64,000 nucleotides of DNA from Vreelandella andesensis (GCF_003989795.1 NZ_RZHG01000028.1:62001-126000); one strand, 5' to 3'; counted from the stretch's first letter, positions 10,501 through 19,006 are shown. The notes: generated by a model from the sequence alone, not told the origin. Translations and numbers: made by a program.

Positions 10501-11541
10501 CAAAACAAGCTCTTCGCCACTTAGCTCAGGAAATATCTCGGGTAGAAACAAGGTTGATGTTAATCGAGCATCTAACGGATAACCGCCTGACAATGTGACG
10601 TTGGCTGATAAGTTTGCCTCGGCATCAGGCGTGAGCAATGCTAGTGACTCGAGGGCTATTTGGTTACCTTTGCCACTGGCAACGACTGCTAAGCGTTCCA
10701 CTTGGTAATCGGCTGCTCCACTGACAGTAAAGTCGGTCACGGTGAGTGACGCTAAGTCGATATCAATAGGCAGCATTATTTCAGGTAGCTCAATTCGCTC
10801 ACGTGCGAGTAATGTCTCTGCTGCTTGTTCGGATTCCGCTATGACGGGTTGACTAGCCAAAATAGCACCATCAATACCTTCCGGCTTTAGCGGTGTCTGG
10901 ATACCTTCAGTCAGTTGAGTGCCCGCAGAGGGCGGTAAATACAGGGTTGGTCGCACAAGCGTGGTAGGCGCGATATTGACCAGATGTTGCTGTGCAGTAA
11001 TCGCTGTTGAAAACGAATCCCAGCCAACTCGTGTTCCATCAGCTAGCTGAATTTGAACGTTATTTAACTCAACTGAGCGTAGCTCAATAGGAAAAGGGAG
11101 GTGGATGCTAGCTAGCCCATCTGATTCTGGTGATTCCGTTTCAGCACTCTCGCCCAAACGTATGTCCACACCTTCTAGATGAAACCTATCCAGACAAAGC
11201 TTACCTGATAGCACACAATCATCCGCCCAGACCAACGCTAGACTCTCGATGTTGACATGTGTCTCGCCGAACAATAGTTGAAAACCGCGCAATGCAAAGT
11301 CGTCAAACAGTGCACCTTCTTGGTGTTCATACGTAAAGAACCCTCGTTGCTCGCCTAGAGAAAACAATTGTCCAGTGCCCCAGGGAGAGAGCGCTACGCC
11401 GAGCAGCAGTGCGACCAAGCCAAATAGCCATAGCGGTAACACAATGACTAGCCGCACTAAACTCCATAAAAACAACCCGATTCGATGTTTAACTGAGAGC
11501 GGTTGACGCTTAGTAGACACCGCTGTTTCAACCTTAGTCAA
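7540..11541 (-). CDS. tamB: Translocation and assembly module subunit TamB
   Basis: 1333 residues. TamB is an inner-membrane-anchored, periplasm-spanning beta-taco protein that works with TamA in outer-membrane protein insertion and lipid transport. Seen: one N-terminal transmembrane helix (LVRLVIVLPLWLFGLVALLLG, about 28-48), then more than 1200 residues of repeating beta-rich sequence, and the conserved C-terminal DUF490 domain (DVNLVDGRFQAFGQDLLIRRGQ, later SYGVGIFSP and LRYTLWRNLYVQ). The start is TTG: no in-frame ATG fits, AGGAG lies 8 bases upstream, and the gene begins 9 bp after the tamA stop. Divergent in sequence but typical in architecture. Confidence 0.93.
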   Translation of the reverse strand: MTKVETAVSTKRQPLSVKHRIGLFLWSLVRLVIVLPLWLFGLVALLLGVALSPWGTGQLFSLGEQRGFFTYEHQEGALFDDFALRGFQLLFGETHVNIESLALVWADDCVLSGKLCLDRFHLEGVDIRLGESAETESPESDGLASIHLPFPIELRSVELNNVQIQLADGTRVGWDSFSTAITAQQHLVNIAPTTLVRPTLYLPPSAGTQLTEGIQTPLKPEGIDGAILASQPVIAESEQAAETLLARERIELPEIMLPIDIDLASLTVTDFTVSGAADYQVERLAVVASGKGNQIALESLALLTPDAEANLSANVTLSGGYPLDARLTSTLFLPEIFPELSGEELVLELSGSLNKLTASLEASGIINATLDAQVDALAPTLPFDIHLQSNRLQWPLTQPSSDDPAQAPYIAEDIDIVVSGSLEAYQTTLSLSAQGPQVPLTNIRLSGDGDLSSFRWTPLNLTIDESSLSSEGEVNWESSLRVDTTIRLNQFDPSHFVEQLNGNLNGDIVASVRQTGDLWEVSLPVLNINGELQEYPLTLQATLDANSALEVDIQELLFTQGDNRLTASGQVSEQAMSLDAEIALRQLQTLHPDLAGTLTGSILARGSISQPSVAAELSGSDLQFAENRIEALSLTSNIEGIEDPSLDINVGLQQVTAGGQAFSSINLELNGRLSQHVLTVSVDGQANNMLSRALVSLDGRFDQQAQQYQGQLTPLEIDSEFGNLRLEAPLDIRYNLANGQAQLSPFCVRREEGGVVCSEESVTASADQGRAVLSIREVPMEALEPLLPEEWSFEGDTTANIVAAWRQGGAQWQADVQVLSELAITAVNDYGQPVKLPVIRLNTQLEANQAQADADVVLSFEDAGELALDLTISDPLGRGGLNGELRVQEVSLTPYRSLVVGMDRLEGDLSGRIQISGTTSQPDLQGQLALRNLSAHGPDIPIDIKDGELVVAFDGEQGDINGFIAAERGRLNITGDAYWPKGNDWRIGVDVNATQEPLLIVLPQFGRLEAAPDIRIRVTPDRLQVRGNVDVPWARLEVGELPASAISTSGDEVIITERDDREAERIAQQRAVNGEPSAADVLSQSGMVLDVLITLTLGSDMQISAYGLNSGLGGTLEIRQDSGALQLFGDVNLVDGRFQAFGQDLLIRRGQLIFSGPPGLPILDFEAIRNPDITEDEVIAGIRVSGNAEEPNVVIFSEPGMDETRALSYLLRGRAPDASGGGIDSALTTALIGMSLGKTGGAVGSIGEAFGISDLTLDTTGAGDSSQVALTGQLTDDIRISYGVGIFSPIAELTLRYTLWRNLYVQAVSGANQAVDLIYTFTRSGDPTIYPRQ

Positions 11542-11550
11542 AATGCTCTC

Positions 11551-13404
11551 CTAAAATTCCGGTCCGATGGAAAAATGCAAGCGCCAATCATCTTCGTGGT
11601 CAAAAGGGTGTGCTACATCAAACCGGATAGGACCCACTGGTGAAACCCAGCGTACGCCAACTCCTGCGCCCGTTTTTAGTTCCTCAGGGCCCCAGTTATC
11701 AAAGGCATCGCCACTATCAATAAAGGTTGCGCCCCACCAATCTCCTGAGACCCTACGTTGGTACTCGAGCGTTGAGGTCAACATTTGCTGGCCGCCACGT
11801 AAGCGCCCTTGTTCATTTCGAGGGGATAGGCTTTCGTAGGAGTAACCTCTAACGCTTCGATCTCCCCCTGCAAAAAAGCGCAATGATGGCGGTAGTTTAT
11901 CGAAATTATCTGTTTCGATAGCACCAATACTTAGCCTTGCTGAAAAACGGTTATCATCATTGAATGTTCGAATCCATTCAGTGTCACCTTTTACCCGCGC
12001 AAACTGAGCATCCGACCCCCACAGGGTATCTGAATACTCAACCGATAGCTGTTGTCGGTCTCCCCATAAGGGGAATCGCTGAGGGCGTGTTCTTGAACGA
12101 GACCACTGAATGCCTGGATAAAACAGTAACACCTCGTCTGACACCCCACCTTGAGTAAATTCTTCGTAAGTAGTACGAAAGTAAAGTGTTTGCACCCAGC
12201 GGTTTTCAAATTCCCATCGCCGAGCGATTTCAACCGCGCCTTCCAACGACTGGGTATCACCATCATTTACGTTACGTACGCCATACTGCAGACGATAACT
12301 ATCACGTAATGGATCATCTAACGGAATATTGTAGGTACCAGTAAAACGTTGGTCAGGTGCTGAAATATATAAATCATGATCCAAGCTATGGCCAAAACGG
12401 TTAATCCATGGCTGTTTCCAGCCAAAACGCAGGCGAGGCCCCACATCGGTTGCAAAGCCAACGCCTACTTCGAACTGATGGCGGTCAGCAGGTTCTACTA
12501 TTACGTCAATGGGTAAGCTGATATCACTACGCTTTGTGACACCAAGTGCACTGGCAAGCGCTACGCTGGAAAGTCGTGGGCGTTGGGGTTGTGATGCTGT
12601 TGCCTCATCCCACCACGGAGAGCCACCGGTAGAAGGCGATAATGTCAACTCTCTTGCTGTCTTTAAGCGTGGTCGAACCGTCACAGAACTGAACCATCCT
12701 GTTTCAGCTAAGCGTTGATTATAACGAGCGATAGACTCGGCTAGATAAGGCTCCCCTGCTTCAAAAGTCTGTATTTTACGCAAACGGTCAGGTTCAATAT
12801 GGCTACCTGAAATAGACGTATTGCCAAACTGATAGCGCGGGCCACTATTGAAAGCCATATAGAGGCGAGCACTTTCAAGATATGGCCTTATTTCCATTCG
12901 ACGATCAGTGAATCCCCAGTCAAAATAACCGCGCTCTAGTGCTAAGCCTGTAAACTGGTTGCCCAGGCGGTCCCAAGGTGCATGGCGTAATGTATCGCCT
13001 TCCTTTAAAGGGAAGGCATCCAGCGCTTCCTGAAACGATGGGTCATCGTTTGCTTCACCGATAATGTTGACAGACAGCACCTCGATTTTGACCTGCGAAC
13101 CTGGTTCGATAGTTAACGTGATGGGCGAGCTATCAACGTCAACTGTCATGTCTGGCTCATAGTAGCCGAAGACGCGCATGGCTTCTCGGGTGCGTTTACG
13201 TATTTCACCTTCTAACCTGGTGTCGGTGTACTGGTCTTCGTCAATATTTTGTAAATAGGCACCAATATTGTCTTCTACTTCACTACTGACACCATTGATA
13301 GAAGCGTTGAGTGCCCATATAGGAGCCGACCACGTTACAAAAAATGGTAAAACTAGCCCACGAGTCGCTTTTTTAACGGTGGGCCATCGCCGTTTTCTTT
13401 CCAT
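11551..13404 (-). CDS. tamA: Autotransporter assembly factor TamA (Omp85 family)
   Basis: 617 residues from the chosen start. An outer-membrane Omp85 barrel with three N-terminal POTRA domains that cooperates with TamB. Seen: signal peptide (LVLPFFVTWSAPIWA), POTRA-like repeats up to about residue 270 (for example SISGSHIEPDRLRKIQTFEAGEPY), barrel strands after it, the lid-loop motif VRGYSYESL and the C-terminal strand ending in a terminal Phe, the usual outer-membrane signal. The ATG at 13404 was preferred over the one 9 bases upstream because GGGA is correctly spaced only for the inner one. Nine bases separate it from tamB. Confidence 0.93.
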   Translation of the reverse strand: MERKRRWPTVKKATRGLVLPFFVTWSAPIWALNASINGVSSEVEDNIGAYLQNIDEDQYTDTRLEGEIRKRTREAMRVFGYYEPDMTVDVDSSPITLTIEPGSQVKIEVLSVNIIGEANDDPSFQEALDAFPLKEGDTLRHAPWDRLGNQFTGLALERGYFDWGFTDRRMEIRPYLESARLYMAFNSGPRYQFGNTSISGSHIEPDRLRKIQTFEAGEPYLAESIARYNQRLAETGWFSSVTVRPRLKTARELTLSPSTGGSPWWDEATASQPQRPRLSSVALASALGVTKRSDISLPIDVIVEPADRHQFEVGVGFATDVGPRLRFGWKQPWINRFGHSLDHDLYISAPDQRFTGTYNIPLDDPLRDSYRLQYGVRNVNDGDTQSLEGAVEIARRWEFENRWVQTLYFRTTYEEFTQGGVSDEVLLFYPGIQWSRSRTRPQRFPLWGDRQQLSVEYSDTLWGSDAQFARVKGDTEWIRTFNDDNRFSARLSIGAIETDNFDKLPPSLRFFAGGDRSVRGYSYESLSPRNEQGRLRGGQQMLTSTLEYQRRVSGDWWGATFIDSGDAFDNWGPEELKTGAGVGVRWVSPVGPIRFDVAHPFDHEDDWRLHFSIGPEF

Positions 13405-13488
13405 GCAGTTCATCCCTAACTAAATCAGCGACTCGGTGGCTTGATTACCAGTTGCTATATGCTGCCAACAATGTCTAACAATGTATTT

Positions 13489-14337
13489 CTAGCGGAGCAT
13501 TTCCATTTGAGCACTAAAAGCCAATTGGGCTTGCCGCACTTGTCGAATGTCGCTCTCTAAAGTGCTTAAACGTTGAGCCACCTGTTGCTCGAGTGCTTGC
13601 AAGGCTTCCCGAGTAGCTGGCGTATCAGTATTGCTTAACGTTTCAAGGAATGAGTTTACCTCAACAAGGCGTTGATCAACCTCTTCTTGCCATTTTGTAA
13701 CGTTTGTTACCAATTCGGCGCTTTCGTTTTCTAGCTCAGTAATCGCATCGAGCCGGCTTGTCGTATTAGATAAGCGTTGCGATAACATGTTTTCCAGGTA
13801 AGTCACCTCTTCTGCTAAATTTTGTCGTCCGGACGTACCCGCCTGTTCAAGCGCATCAAGTGAAGTCCGTATGGCTGCGAGCTGTTGATCACGCAGCGCT
13901 GCCTGCTTTTCCAGCTGGCTAATACGCTCAGCGATGCCACTGAGCGCATCGCTATTCACAAGTTCTTCATTGGACGTTAAAAGCCCAAACAGCTCTTCAC
14001 GTGTATCCGTTAACGTAACGGCTAATTGCTCCTGCTCTTGGAACAGCGTGGTCATCTGAGCTTGTACAAAGGCTATCGAATCTTGTGCGTCGGTGTCGCC
14101 CGAGTCTAGCCTTGCATGAAGATTTGATACCTCTCCGCTTACTCGGTGAACCTCTTCTACTAAGCGCTCTCTTTCATACCAAAGGCCCGCCGCTGCGGCG
14201 CCTAGTAAGATGATAATAAGCACCATCAATAGCCACAATGGCCACAGTTTCGGCCCCTTGCGATGACGCAAGTGTTGTGCGGTCAAGCTTTGATCCACAT
14301 CGGGAACAATGCGAGAAGACGCAGTACTGTTGGGCAT
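13489..14337 (-). CDS. Membrane-anchored coiled-coil protein of unknown function
   Basis: 282 residues. Cytoplasmic N-terminus of about 30 residues, rich in His/Arg/Lys before the membrane, a single transmembrane helix (LWLLMVLIIILLGAAAAGLW, about 33-52) and then some 220 residues of almost continuous heptad-like, Glu/Gln/Leu-rich coiled coil predicted to lie in the periplasm. No enzyme motif is present. It sits between the UGDH-like gene (9 bp away) and tamA (84 bp) on the same strand, so it is probably cotranscribed with them. The topology resembles HemX- or TolA-like envelope spacers, but I do not recognise a family. Confidence 0.7.
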   Translation of the reverse strand: MPNSTASSRIVPDVDQSLTAQHLRHRKGPKLWPLWLLMVLIIILLGAAAAGLWYERERLVEEVHRVSGEVSNLHARLDSGDTDAQDSIAFVQAQMTTLFQEQEQLAVTLTDTREELFGLLTSNEELVNSDALSGIAERISQLEKQAALRDQQLAAIRTSLDALEQAGTSGRQNLAEEVTYLENMLSQRLSNTTSRLDAITELENESAELVTNVTKWQEEVDQRLVEVNSFLETLSNTDTPATREALQALEQQVAQRLSTLESDIRQVRQAQLAFSAQMEMLR

Positions 14338-14346
14338 GTTTTTTCC

Positions 14347-15639
14347 TCAATACGTTGTAGGATCGGCTCGACGCCCGATTCCTCTATATCGCAAACCACA
14401 GCTAGCCACGAAGGCTGGGTCATAAATATTTCGTCCATCCAACACTAACTTAGCGCTCAGTAACGAGGCTAAACGATGCCAGTCAGGGTTCCAATAAGAT
14501 TTCCACTCGGTTACTAACATCAGCGCATCTGCCCCCTCGCATGCGAGGTAAGGGTCATTGGTAAAGGTAGTTAGGTCATTTCGGTCACCGACCGCGTCAA
14601 GCAGCGCTGGTGTTGCCGCTGGGTCATGTAAATTTACCTTAACGCCTTGCGCCCATAAGGCAGCAAGAAGCGTGAGTACAGGTGCATGATCGATTCGAGT
14701 GGTGCCTGGTTTAAAGGCAGCCCCCCAAATAGCAATCGTTTTGCCCGCTAAATCACCCTCAAAGAATGTCCAAAGCTTCCTAAACAAGGTCTCTTTTTTC
14801 TGCTCATTGATGTCCATCACCTGTTCTAGCAACGCCGAATTTCGACCACTGGCTGACTGAACATCCGCTAAGCGCATTAAGTCACGAGAGAAATTAGGGC
14901 CACCAAAACCACAGCCAGGATATAAATATTCATAGCCAATTCGAGTATCTGCCCCCATGCCCTGACGTACATGCTCAACGTCAACCCCAAGCGTGTCTGC
15001 AAGCCCTGCTATCTCGTTCATGTAGCTAATACGTGTTGCCAACATGCCATTGATAGCCAGCTTAGTCAGCTCAGCAGCTCTGCATGGCATTCGCTGGAAC
15101 ACGTCATTGCGGCGATTAAAGGCACGCAAAAGTTCACGAGCTACCTGTTCGCCAGTTGCATCATCACAGCCTAATAGCCAGCGTGAAGGGCGCGTAAAGG
15201 AAACCCACGCCCGCCCTTCTTCCAGTGTGTCGGGTAAGGCAACACTGCTGTGCTGAGGACCCATAAGCGCGTGTAGCTGTTCTGTTTCTCCTACTGGGAA
15301 TGTGGAATTATTAATTAATACAGCGCCGCTATGCTGATCGAATATAGGTGCTTCTAGCAGCGCTTTAGCGGCTTGGCGCTGATCAGGCGATAGAGCCAGC
15401 CAAACCACATCAGGAGAATGAGCCTGCGATGGCGCTTCAATAATTCTCAGTGTGCCACTGGCTAACGCTTGTTCAATATGCGTCATTAATTCGGGTTCAC
15501 TGCGCAGCCAATCTGCTTTTAAAAGCTGTGGCCAGGGCGCGCTTTCGTGTGGCAGCCACTCAACTTGATGACCTACCCAGGCTAACGCAGCGGCGGCGGT
15601 GGCAGCACTTAGTTCACTTCCGTGGAGTAATACTCGCAT
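14347..15639 (-). CDS. UDP-glucose/GDP-mannose dehydrogenase homologue lacking the catalytic Cys
   Basis: 430 residues with the three-domain layout of nucleotide-sugar 6-dehydrogenases: central helix TKLAINGMLATRISYMNEIA with Lys193 and Asn197, PGCGFGGPNFSRDL near 241-254, and a C-terminal Rossmann domain starting IWGAAFKPGTTRIDHAPV. Two key features are changed. The N-terminal NAD loop GxGYVG is replaced by HGSELSAAT, and the catalytic Cys of GFGGSCFPKD is replaced by Asn249 (codon AAT at 14893-14895). The second oxidation step should therefore be lost. It may have another substrate or a regulatory role. RBS GGGAG is present; it leads a minus-strand run into the coiled-coil and tamAB genes. 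Confidence 0.85.
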   Translation of the reverse strand: MRVLLHGSELSAATAAAALAWVGHQVEWLPHESAPWPQLLKADWLRSEPELMTHIEQALASGTLRIIEAPSQAHSPDVVWLALSPDQRQAAKALLEAPIFDQHSGAVLINNSTFPVGETEQLHALMGPQHSSVALPDTLEEGRAWVSFTRPSRWLLGCDDATGEQVARELLRAFNRRNDVFQRMPCRAAELTKLAINGMLATRISYMNEIAGLADTLGVDVEHVRQGMGADTRIGYEYLYPGCGFGGPNFSRDLMRLADVQSASGRNSALLEQVMDINEQKKETLFRKLWTFFEGDLAGKTIAIWGAAFKPGTTRIDHAPVLTLLAALWAQGVKVNLHDPAATPALLDAVGDRNDLTTFTNDPYLACEGADALMLVTEWKSYWNPDWHRLASLLSAKLVLDGRNIYDPAFVASCGLRYRGIGRRADPTTY

Positions 15640-15804
15640 TCATCACGCTCCCTGAGAAAATAAAATTCGCGAAAATAGGGGGTTAAGAGTCATATCGCGT
15701 TCCTTTTCATGCGTTCCTTTCCTGGAGTGGTTAGAATGACATGATACCTTACGACTGGTTGGACGCTACCTTCATGCCAACTTACCGACAAAGAGAGTTA
15801 AAAC

Positions 15805-16548
15805 ATGCAAGCGATACCTCAGGATAGCACTACTCATCGCAACCACGACAATGTCGACCCGGCGGAAGTCGCTAAATTTGAAGCACTTGCTAGTCGTTGG
15901 TGGGACACAAAGGGTGAATTCAAGCCGTTGCATGATATCAACCCCTTGCGACTTGACTTTATCGACGCCCGCGCAGGCTTGGCCGGTAAAAAAGTGCTAG
16001 ATGTGGGCTGTGGTGGTGGAATTTTAAGCGAATCAATGGCCCATCGGGGTGCTGATGTTACCGGCATCGACCTCGGAGATGCGCCTCTCAACGTCGCTCT
16101 ACTTCATGCTGAAGAAAGCGGTGTTTCTGTTGACTACCGACTGATAAGTGTTGAAGCGCTAGCGGCAGAAGAGCCTGGGCATTATGACGTCATCACCTGC
16201 ATGGAAATGCTTGAGCATGTGCCTGACCCAGCATCGGTCATTCGCGCTTGCAGTGAGCTGGTTCGCCCTGGGGGCTATGTGTTTTTCTCAACACTAAATC
16301 GCACCCATAAGTCGTATGTTTTTGCGATTCTAGGTGCTGAGTATGTGCTCAAGTTATTACCACGTGGCACCCATGATTATGCGAAGTTCATACGCCCTTC
16401 TGAGATGGCAGCCTGGGCAAGAGCATCTGATTTGGAGATTAACGAGCAAACCGGACTTACCTACAACCCATTGACTCGTCACTACCGTTTAGTGGCAAAC
16501 GATGTATCGGTTAACTATATGATGTACTGCAGAAAAGCGAGTCAATAA
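15805..16548 (+). CDS. ubiG: Ubiquinone biosynthesis O-methyltransferase UbiG
   Basis: 247 residues. A cytosolic SAM-dependent enzyme doing both O-methylations of the ubiquinone ring. Class I methyltransferase motif [14 protein letters not shown] is at 64-76, followed by [14 protein letters not shown] (motif II) and [16 protein letters not shown] (acidic post-motif region). The N-terminal [20 protein letters not shown] is diagnostic of UbiG. Purine-rich AGAGAG precedes the ATG. The stop codon directly abuts the mupP start, so the two are cotranscribed. Confidence 0.96.
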   Translation: MQAIPQDSTTHRNHDNVDPAEVAKFEALASRWWDTKGEFKPLHDINPLRLDFIDARAGLAGKKVLDVGCGGGILSESMAHRGADVTGIDLGDAPLNVALLHAEESGVSVDYRLISVEALAAEEPGHYDVITCMEMLEHVPDPASVIRACSELVRPGGYVFFSTLNRTHKSYVFAILGAEYVLKLLPRGTHDYAKFIRPSEMAAWARASDLEINEQTGLTYNPLTRHYRLVANDVSVNYMMYCRKASQ

Positions 16549-17214
16549 ATGTCAACGTCGATGCCTGATGCCATCCTGTTTGATTTAGACGGAACCCTTG
16601 TTGACACCGCCCCCGACCTTGCTAACGCAACGAATGCGTTGAGACAGCATCATGGGCTTGCACCACTGCCCTATGCGCAAATACGTGGCCAGGTTTCTAA
16701 CGGAGGCAGTGCCTTGGTTACCCTTGCTATTGGCATTGAAAGCGGTTCTAAAGAGCATGATACGGCGCGGCAGTATTTGTTAAATAGCTATGAGCAAGCC
16801 GTCGCTGTTCACAGCCGACTATTTGAACCATTGGACCAATGGTTAGCCCGCTGGCATTCAGAATCACGCTTATGGGGGATTGTTACGAACAAACCGAGAC
16901 GCTACACCCTTCCGCTGCTTGAGGCGTTGGCGCTCGCGCCAGGGGCGCTTTTGTGCGCGGATGATCTGGCGGTAAAAAAACCAGCCCCAGAGCCTCTTTG
17001 GGAAGCTGCACGCAGGCTAGGTGTGACGCCGCAATCTTGTTGGTACGTTGGTGACCACCTACGTGATATTGAAGCGGCAAAGGCAGCAGGAATGACGGCA
17101 GTTGCGGTTGGCTATGGCTATATCAGCGAGGAAGACGATTACCAACAGTGGCCAGCTGACTTGTGGTTTGAAACATGTAAAGACTTAGTCGATGCTCTAA
17201 CTACTTTTCATTAA
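16549..17214 (+). CDS. mupP: HAD-family phosphatase, probably N-acetylmuramic acid 6-phosphate phosphatase MupP
   Basis: 221 residues. HAD motif I FDLDGTLVDT (Asp12, Asp14), motif II VTNKPRR, motif III Lys in VKKPAPEP and motif IV VGDHLRDIEAAKAAG are all present, with an alpha-helical cap between. Phosphoglycolate phosphatase Gph has the same fold. The position immediately after ubiG and beside a yciK homologue matches the Pseudomonas ubiG-mupP-yciK cluster, where MupP makes MurNAc for peptidoglycan recycling, so MupP is preferred. The start abuts the ubiG stop; an internal ATG four codons on is possible. A 14-bp tandem duplication begins in the last codons and ends exactly with the stop. Confidence 0.82.
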   Translation: MSTSMPDAILFDLDGTLVDTAPDLANATNALRQHHGLAPLPYAQIRGQVSNGGSALVTLAIGIESGSKEHDTARQYLLNSYEQAVAVHSRLFEPLDQWLARWHSESRLWGIVTNKPRRYTLPLLEALALAPGALLCADDLAVKKPAPEPLWEAARRLGVTPQSCWYVGDHLRDIEAAKAAGMTAVAVGYGYISEEDDYQQWPADLWFETCKDLVDALTTFH

Positions 17215-17240
17215 CTACTTTTCATTAATTACTTTTTAGA
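17201..17240 (+). repeat. 14-bp tandem duplication across the mupP stop codon
   Basis: CTACTTTTCATTAA occurs at 17201-17214 and again, perfectly, at 17215-17228, followed by a degraded third copy beginning TTACTTTTTAG. The first copy ends exactly at the mupP TAA. Confidence 0.9.
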
Positions 17241-17315
17241 AAAGCTTTTCAGAAAGCGATAATTGAATGAAATCATACAGAGCATCGACAAGCGGTACGT
17301 CGTTTTCATGCGTGC

Positions 17316-18077
17316 TCATACGCGTGGCGGTTGAGCATCAAGCTTTTGGCCGCTAATACCGACACTGTCTGGCCCCATAAGCCATAAATAGGTAGGCATT
17401 ATTTCTTCAGGGGTGCGTAGCGTCAATGGATCTTCACCAGGATAGGCAGTGCGGCGCATTTGGGTTCGTGTTGCACCAGGATTTAGCGTGTTAACCCTTA
17501 AAGTTGACTGGTTTTCAAGTTCGTCAGCGAGTACCTCTACAAAACCCTCTGTGGCGAACTTTGAAACTGAATAGGCTCCCCAATAGGCTCGGCCTTTTCG
17601 TCCGACGCTAGAGGATGTGAATATCACTGAGGCATCAGCTGACTGTTGAAGCAGAGGTAGCAGCGCTTGGGTCATCCAAATAGGGCCATTGATATTGACC
17701 TGCATCACTTGTTCCCATAACTCAGGATTGTACTGCTCAAAAGGAGTAATTTTGCCTAGTAAGCCCGCGTTATGAAGTAACCCATCTAACCGACCAAACT
17801 CTTTGTCCAACGTCTCAGCCATATCGTGAAAATCTTTGAGCGTTGCGCCCTCAAAATTGAGCGGAAAAATAGCAGGCTGTGGCCCGCCTTCTGCTTCAAT
17901 TTCATCGTAAACACGCTCAAGCTTAGCAATTGTACGGCCAAGTAGTATTACGGTTGCCCCATAGCGGGCATAAGTAAGTGCAGCAGTACGTCCAATTCCA
18001 TCACCCGCACCGGTTACCAACACGACGCGGTTTTCCAATAGATTGGACGCTGGTTGATAGTCGATTTTGCAGCTCAT
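17316..18077 (-). CDS. yciK: YciK-type short-chain dehydrogenase/reductase
   Basis: 253 residues from the chosen ATG; AAGGA lies 6-7 bases before it, whereas the ATG six codons upstream has no good RBS. Classical SDR: TGAGDGIGR cofactor loop (22-30), LHNAGLLG, an active-site Ser in FTSSSVGRKGRAYWG and YSVSK catalytic Tyr/Lys. Residues such as VVLVTGAGDGIG and LNPGATRTQMR match the YciK family, NADP-dependent oxidoreductases of unknown physiological substrate. In Pseudomonas the homologue follows mupP on the same strand; here it is inverted and converges on mupP. Confidence 0.85.
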   Translation of the reverse strand: MSCKIDYQPASNLLENRVVLVTGAGDGIGRTAALTYARYGATVILLGRTIAKLERVYDEIEAEGGPQPAIFPLNFEGATLKDFHDMAETLDKEFGRLDGLLHNAGLLGKITPFEQYNPELWEQVMQVNINGPIWMTQALLPLLQQSADASVIFTSSSVGRKGRAYWGAYSVSKFATEGFVEVLADELENQSTLRVNTLNPGATRTQMRRTAYPGEDPLTLRTPEEIMPTYLWLMGPDSVGISGQKLDAQPPRV

Positions 18078-18110
18078 GAGGTTTCCTTGATGCAAAAGGG
18101 TTAACAGTCG

Positions 18111-18902
18111 TTATCCTGCAGACTGACGCAAAAAGTCACTTGCCAGTCCAGCGGCGCTACTCTGCGGATAATCATCACGTACTTGTTCAAGCAGTTCACG
18201 ACTGCGCTCAGCCTCGCCTTGGCGCGCTTTTACTAATCCTAGCTTATAAAGCGCGTCAGGGACTTTGCTACTGCCGTTGTATTGCTCAATCACACGGCTG
18301 AATGACGCATCAGCATCGCTTAGCTCACCCTCAGCAGCGTAGAGTTCGCCTAGCCAGTAATATCCGTTTGCAGTCAGACTGCTATCGGGATGATCAGTGA
18401 CAAAGGCTTTAAACGCATTGATTGCATCTTCAAATTGACGTGCCTGAACATGAGCAAATGCTGCCTGGTAGTCTGCTTGAGCGTCTTCACTGACGTTTCG
18501 AGCAGAAGGCGCGTTAGCGACTTGCTCAGCCGCCTCAGGCGCCACTGAAGGAGTAGATTGTTCAATCTGACTAGGGCCGCTATTCAGCAAACGATCTTCG
18601 ATATCCAGGTATTGTTGCTGTGATTGCCGGCGAAGTTGCTCTAACTGGTGTCGAAGCTCTTCGATTTGACCACGTAGCTGCTGAATTTCTTTCTGGTGTT
18701 CTTGCACTTGGTTAAAGAGCACCAAGTTACCACTGGATGATTCCTGGCGTTGAGTTTGCTGGTAAAAACCACTCGAACCGCTTGATAAATCTTGAACGAG
18801 GGGCTGTTGACCAAAGGCCGTTAAGGGCAATACGGACAGCGGGAGCACTATGGCTCCCGCACCGCACAGCCTCTCAAAATAACGTTTGAGACTGTGTTTC
18901 AT
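18111..18902 (-). CDS. cpoB: Cell division coordinator CpoB (YbgF)
   Basis: 263 residues. A periplasmic protein that links PBP1B activity to Tol-Pal during constriction. Seen: signal peptide (cleavage after LTAFG, about residue 31), an N-terminal coiled coil EIQQLRGQIEELRHQLEQLR (trimerisation region) and a C-terminal TPR domain with AFAHVQARQFEDAINAFKAF, YYWLGELYAAEGELSDADASF and ALYKLGLVKARQGEAERS. RBS GGAG is 6 bases upstream. Last gene of the tol-pal cluster, 104 bp after pal; a 10-bp inverted repeat with a long loop lies in that spacer. Confidence 0.94.
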   Translation of the reverse strand: MKHSLKRYFERLCGAGAIVLPLSVLPLTAFGQQPLVQDLSSGSSGFYQQTQRQESSSGNLVLFNQVQEHQKEIQQLRGQIEELRHQLEQLRRQSQQQYLDIEDRLLNSGPSQIEQSTPSVAPEAAEQVANAPSARNVSEDAQADYQAAFAHVQARQFEDAINAFKAFVTDHPDSSLTANGYYWLGELYAAEGELSDADASFSRVIEQYNGSSKVPDALYKLGLVKARQGEAERSRELLEQVRDDYPQSSAAGLASDFLRQSAG

Positions 18903-18927
18903 GATGACTCCAATGATTACTTAGCTA

Positions 18928-18998
18928 GCGTACCTAGCACCTGTACCAGGCACTCAATACTCGTTATTCAGCACCTAATAGTCCATAACTAGGTACGC
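18928..18998. repeat. Inverted repeat in the pal-cpoB spacer
   Basis: GCGTACCTAG (18928-18937) and its reverse complement CTAGGTACGC (18989-18998) are separated by 51 bp in the spacer. It could form a long-loop hairpin in the mRNA; no function can be assigned. Confidence 0.55.
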
Positions 18999-19006
18999 CA
19001 ATGCCA

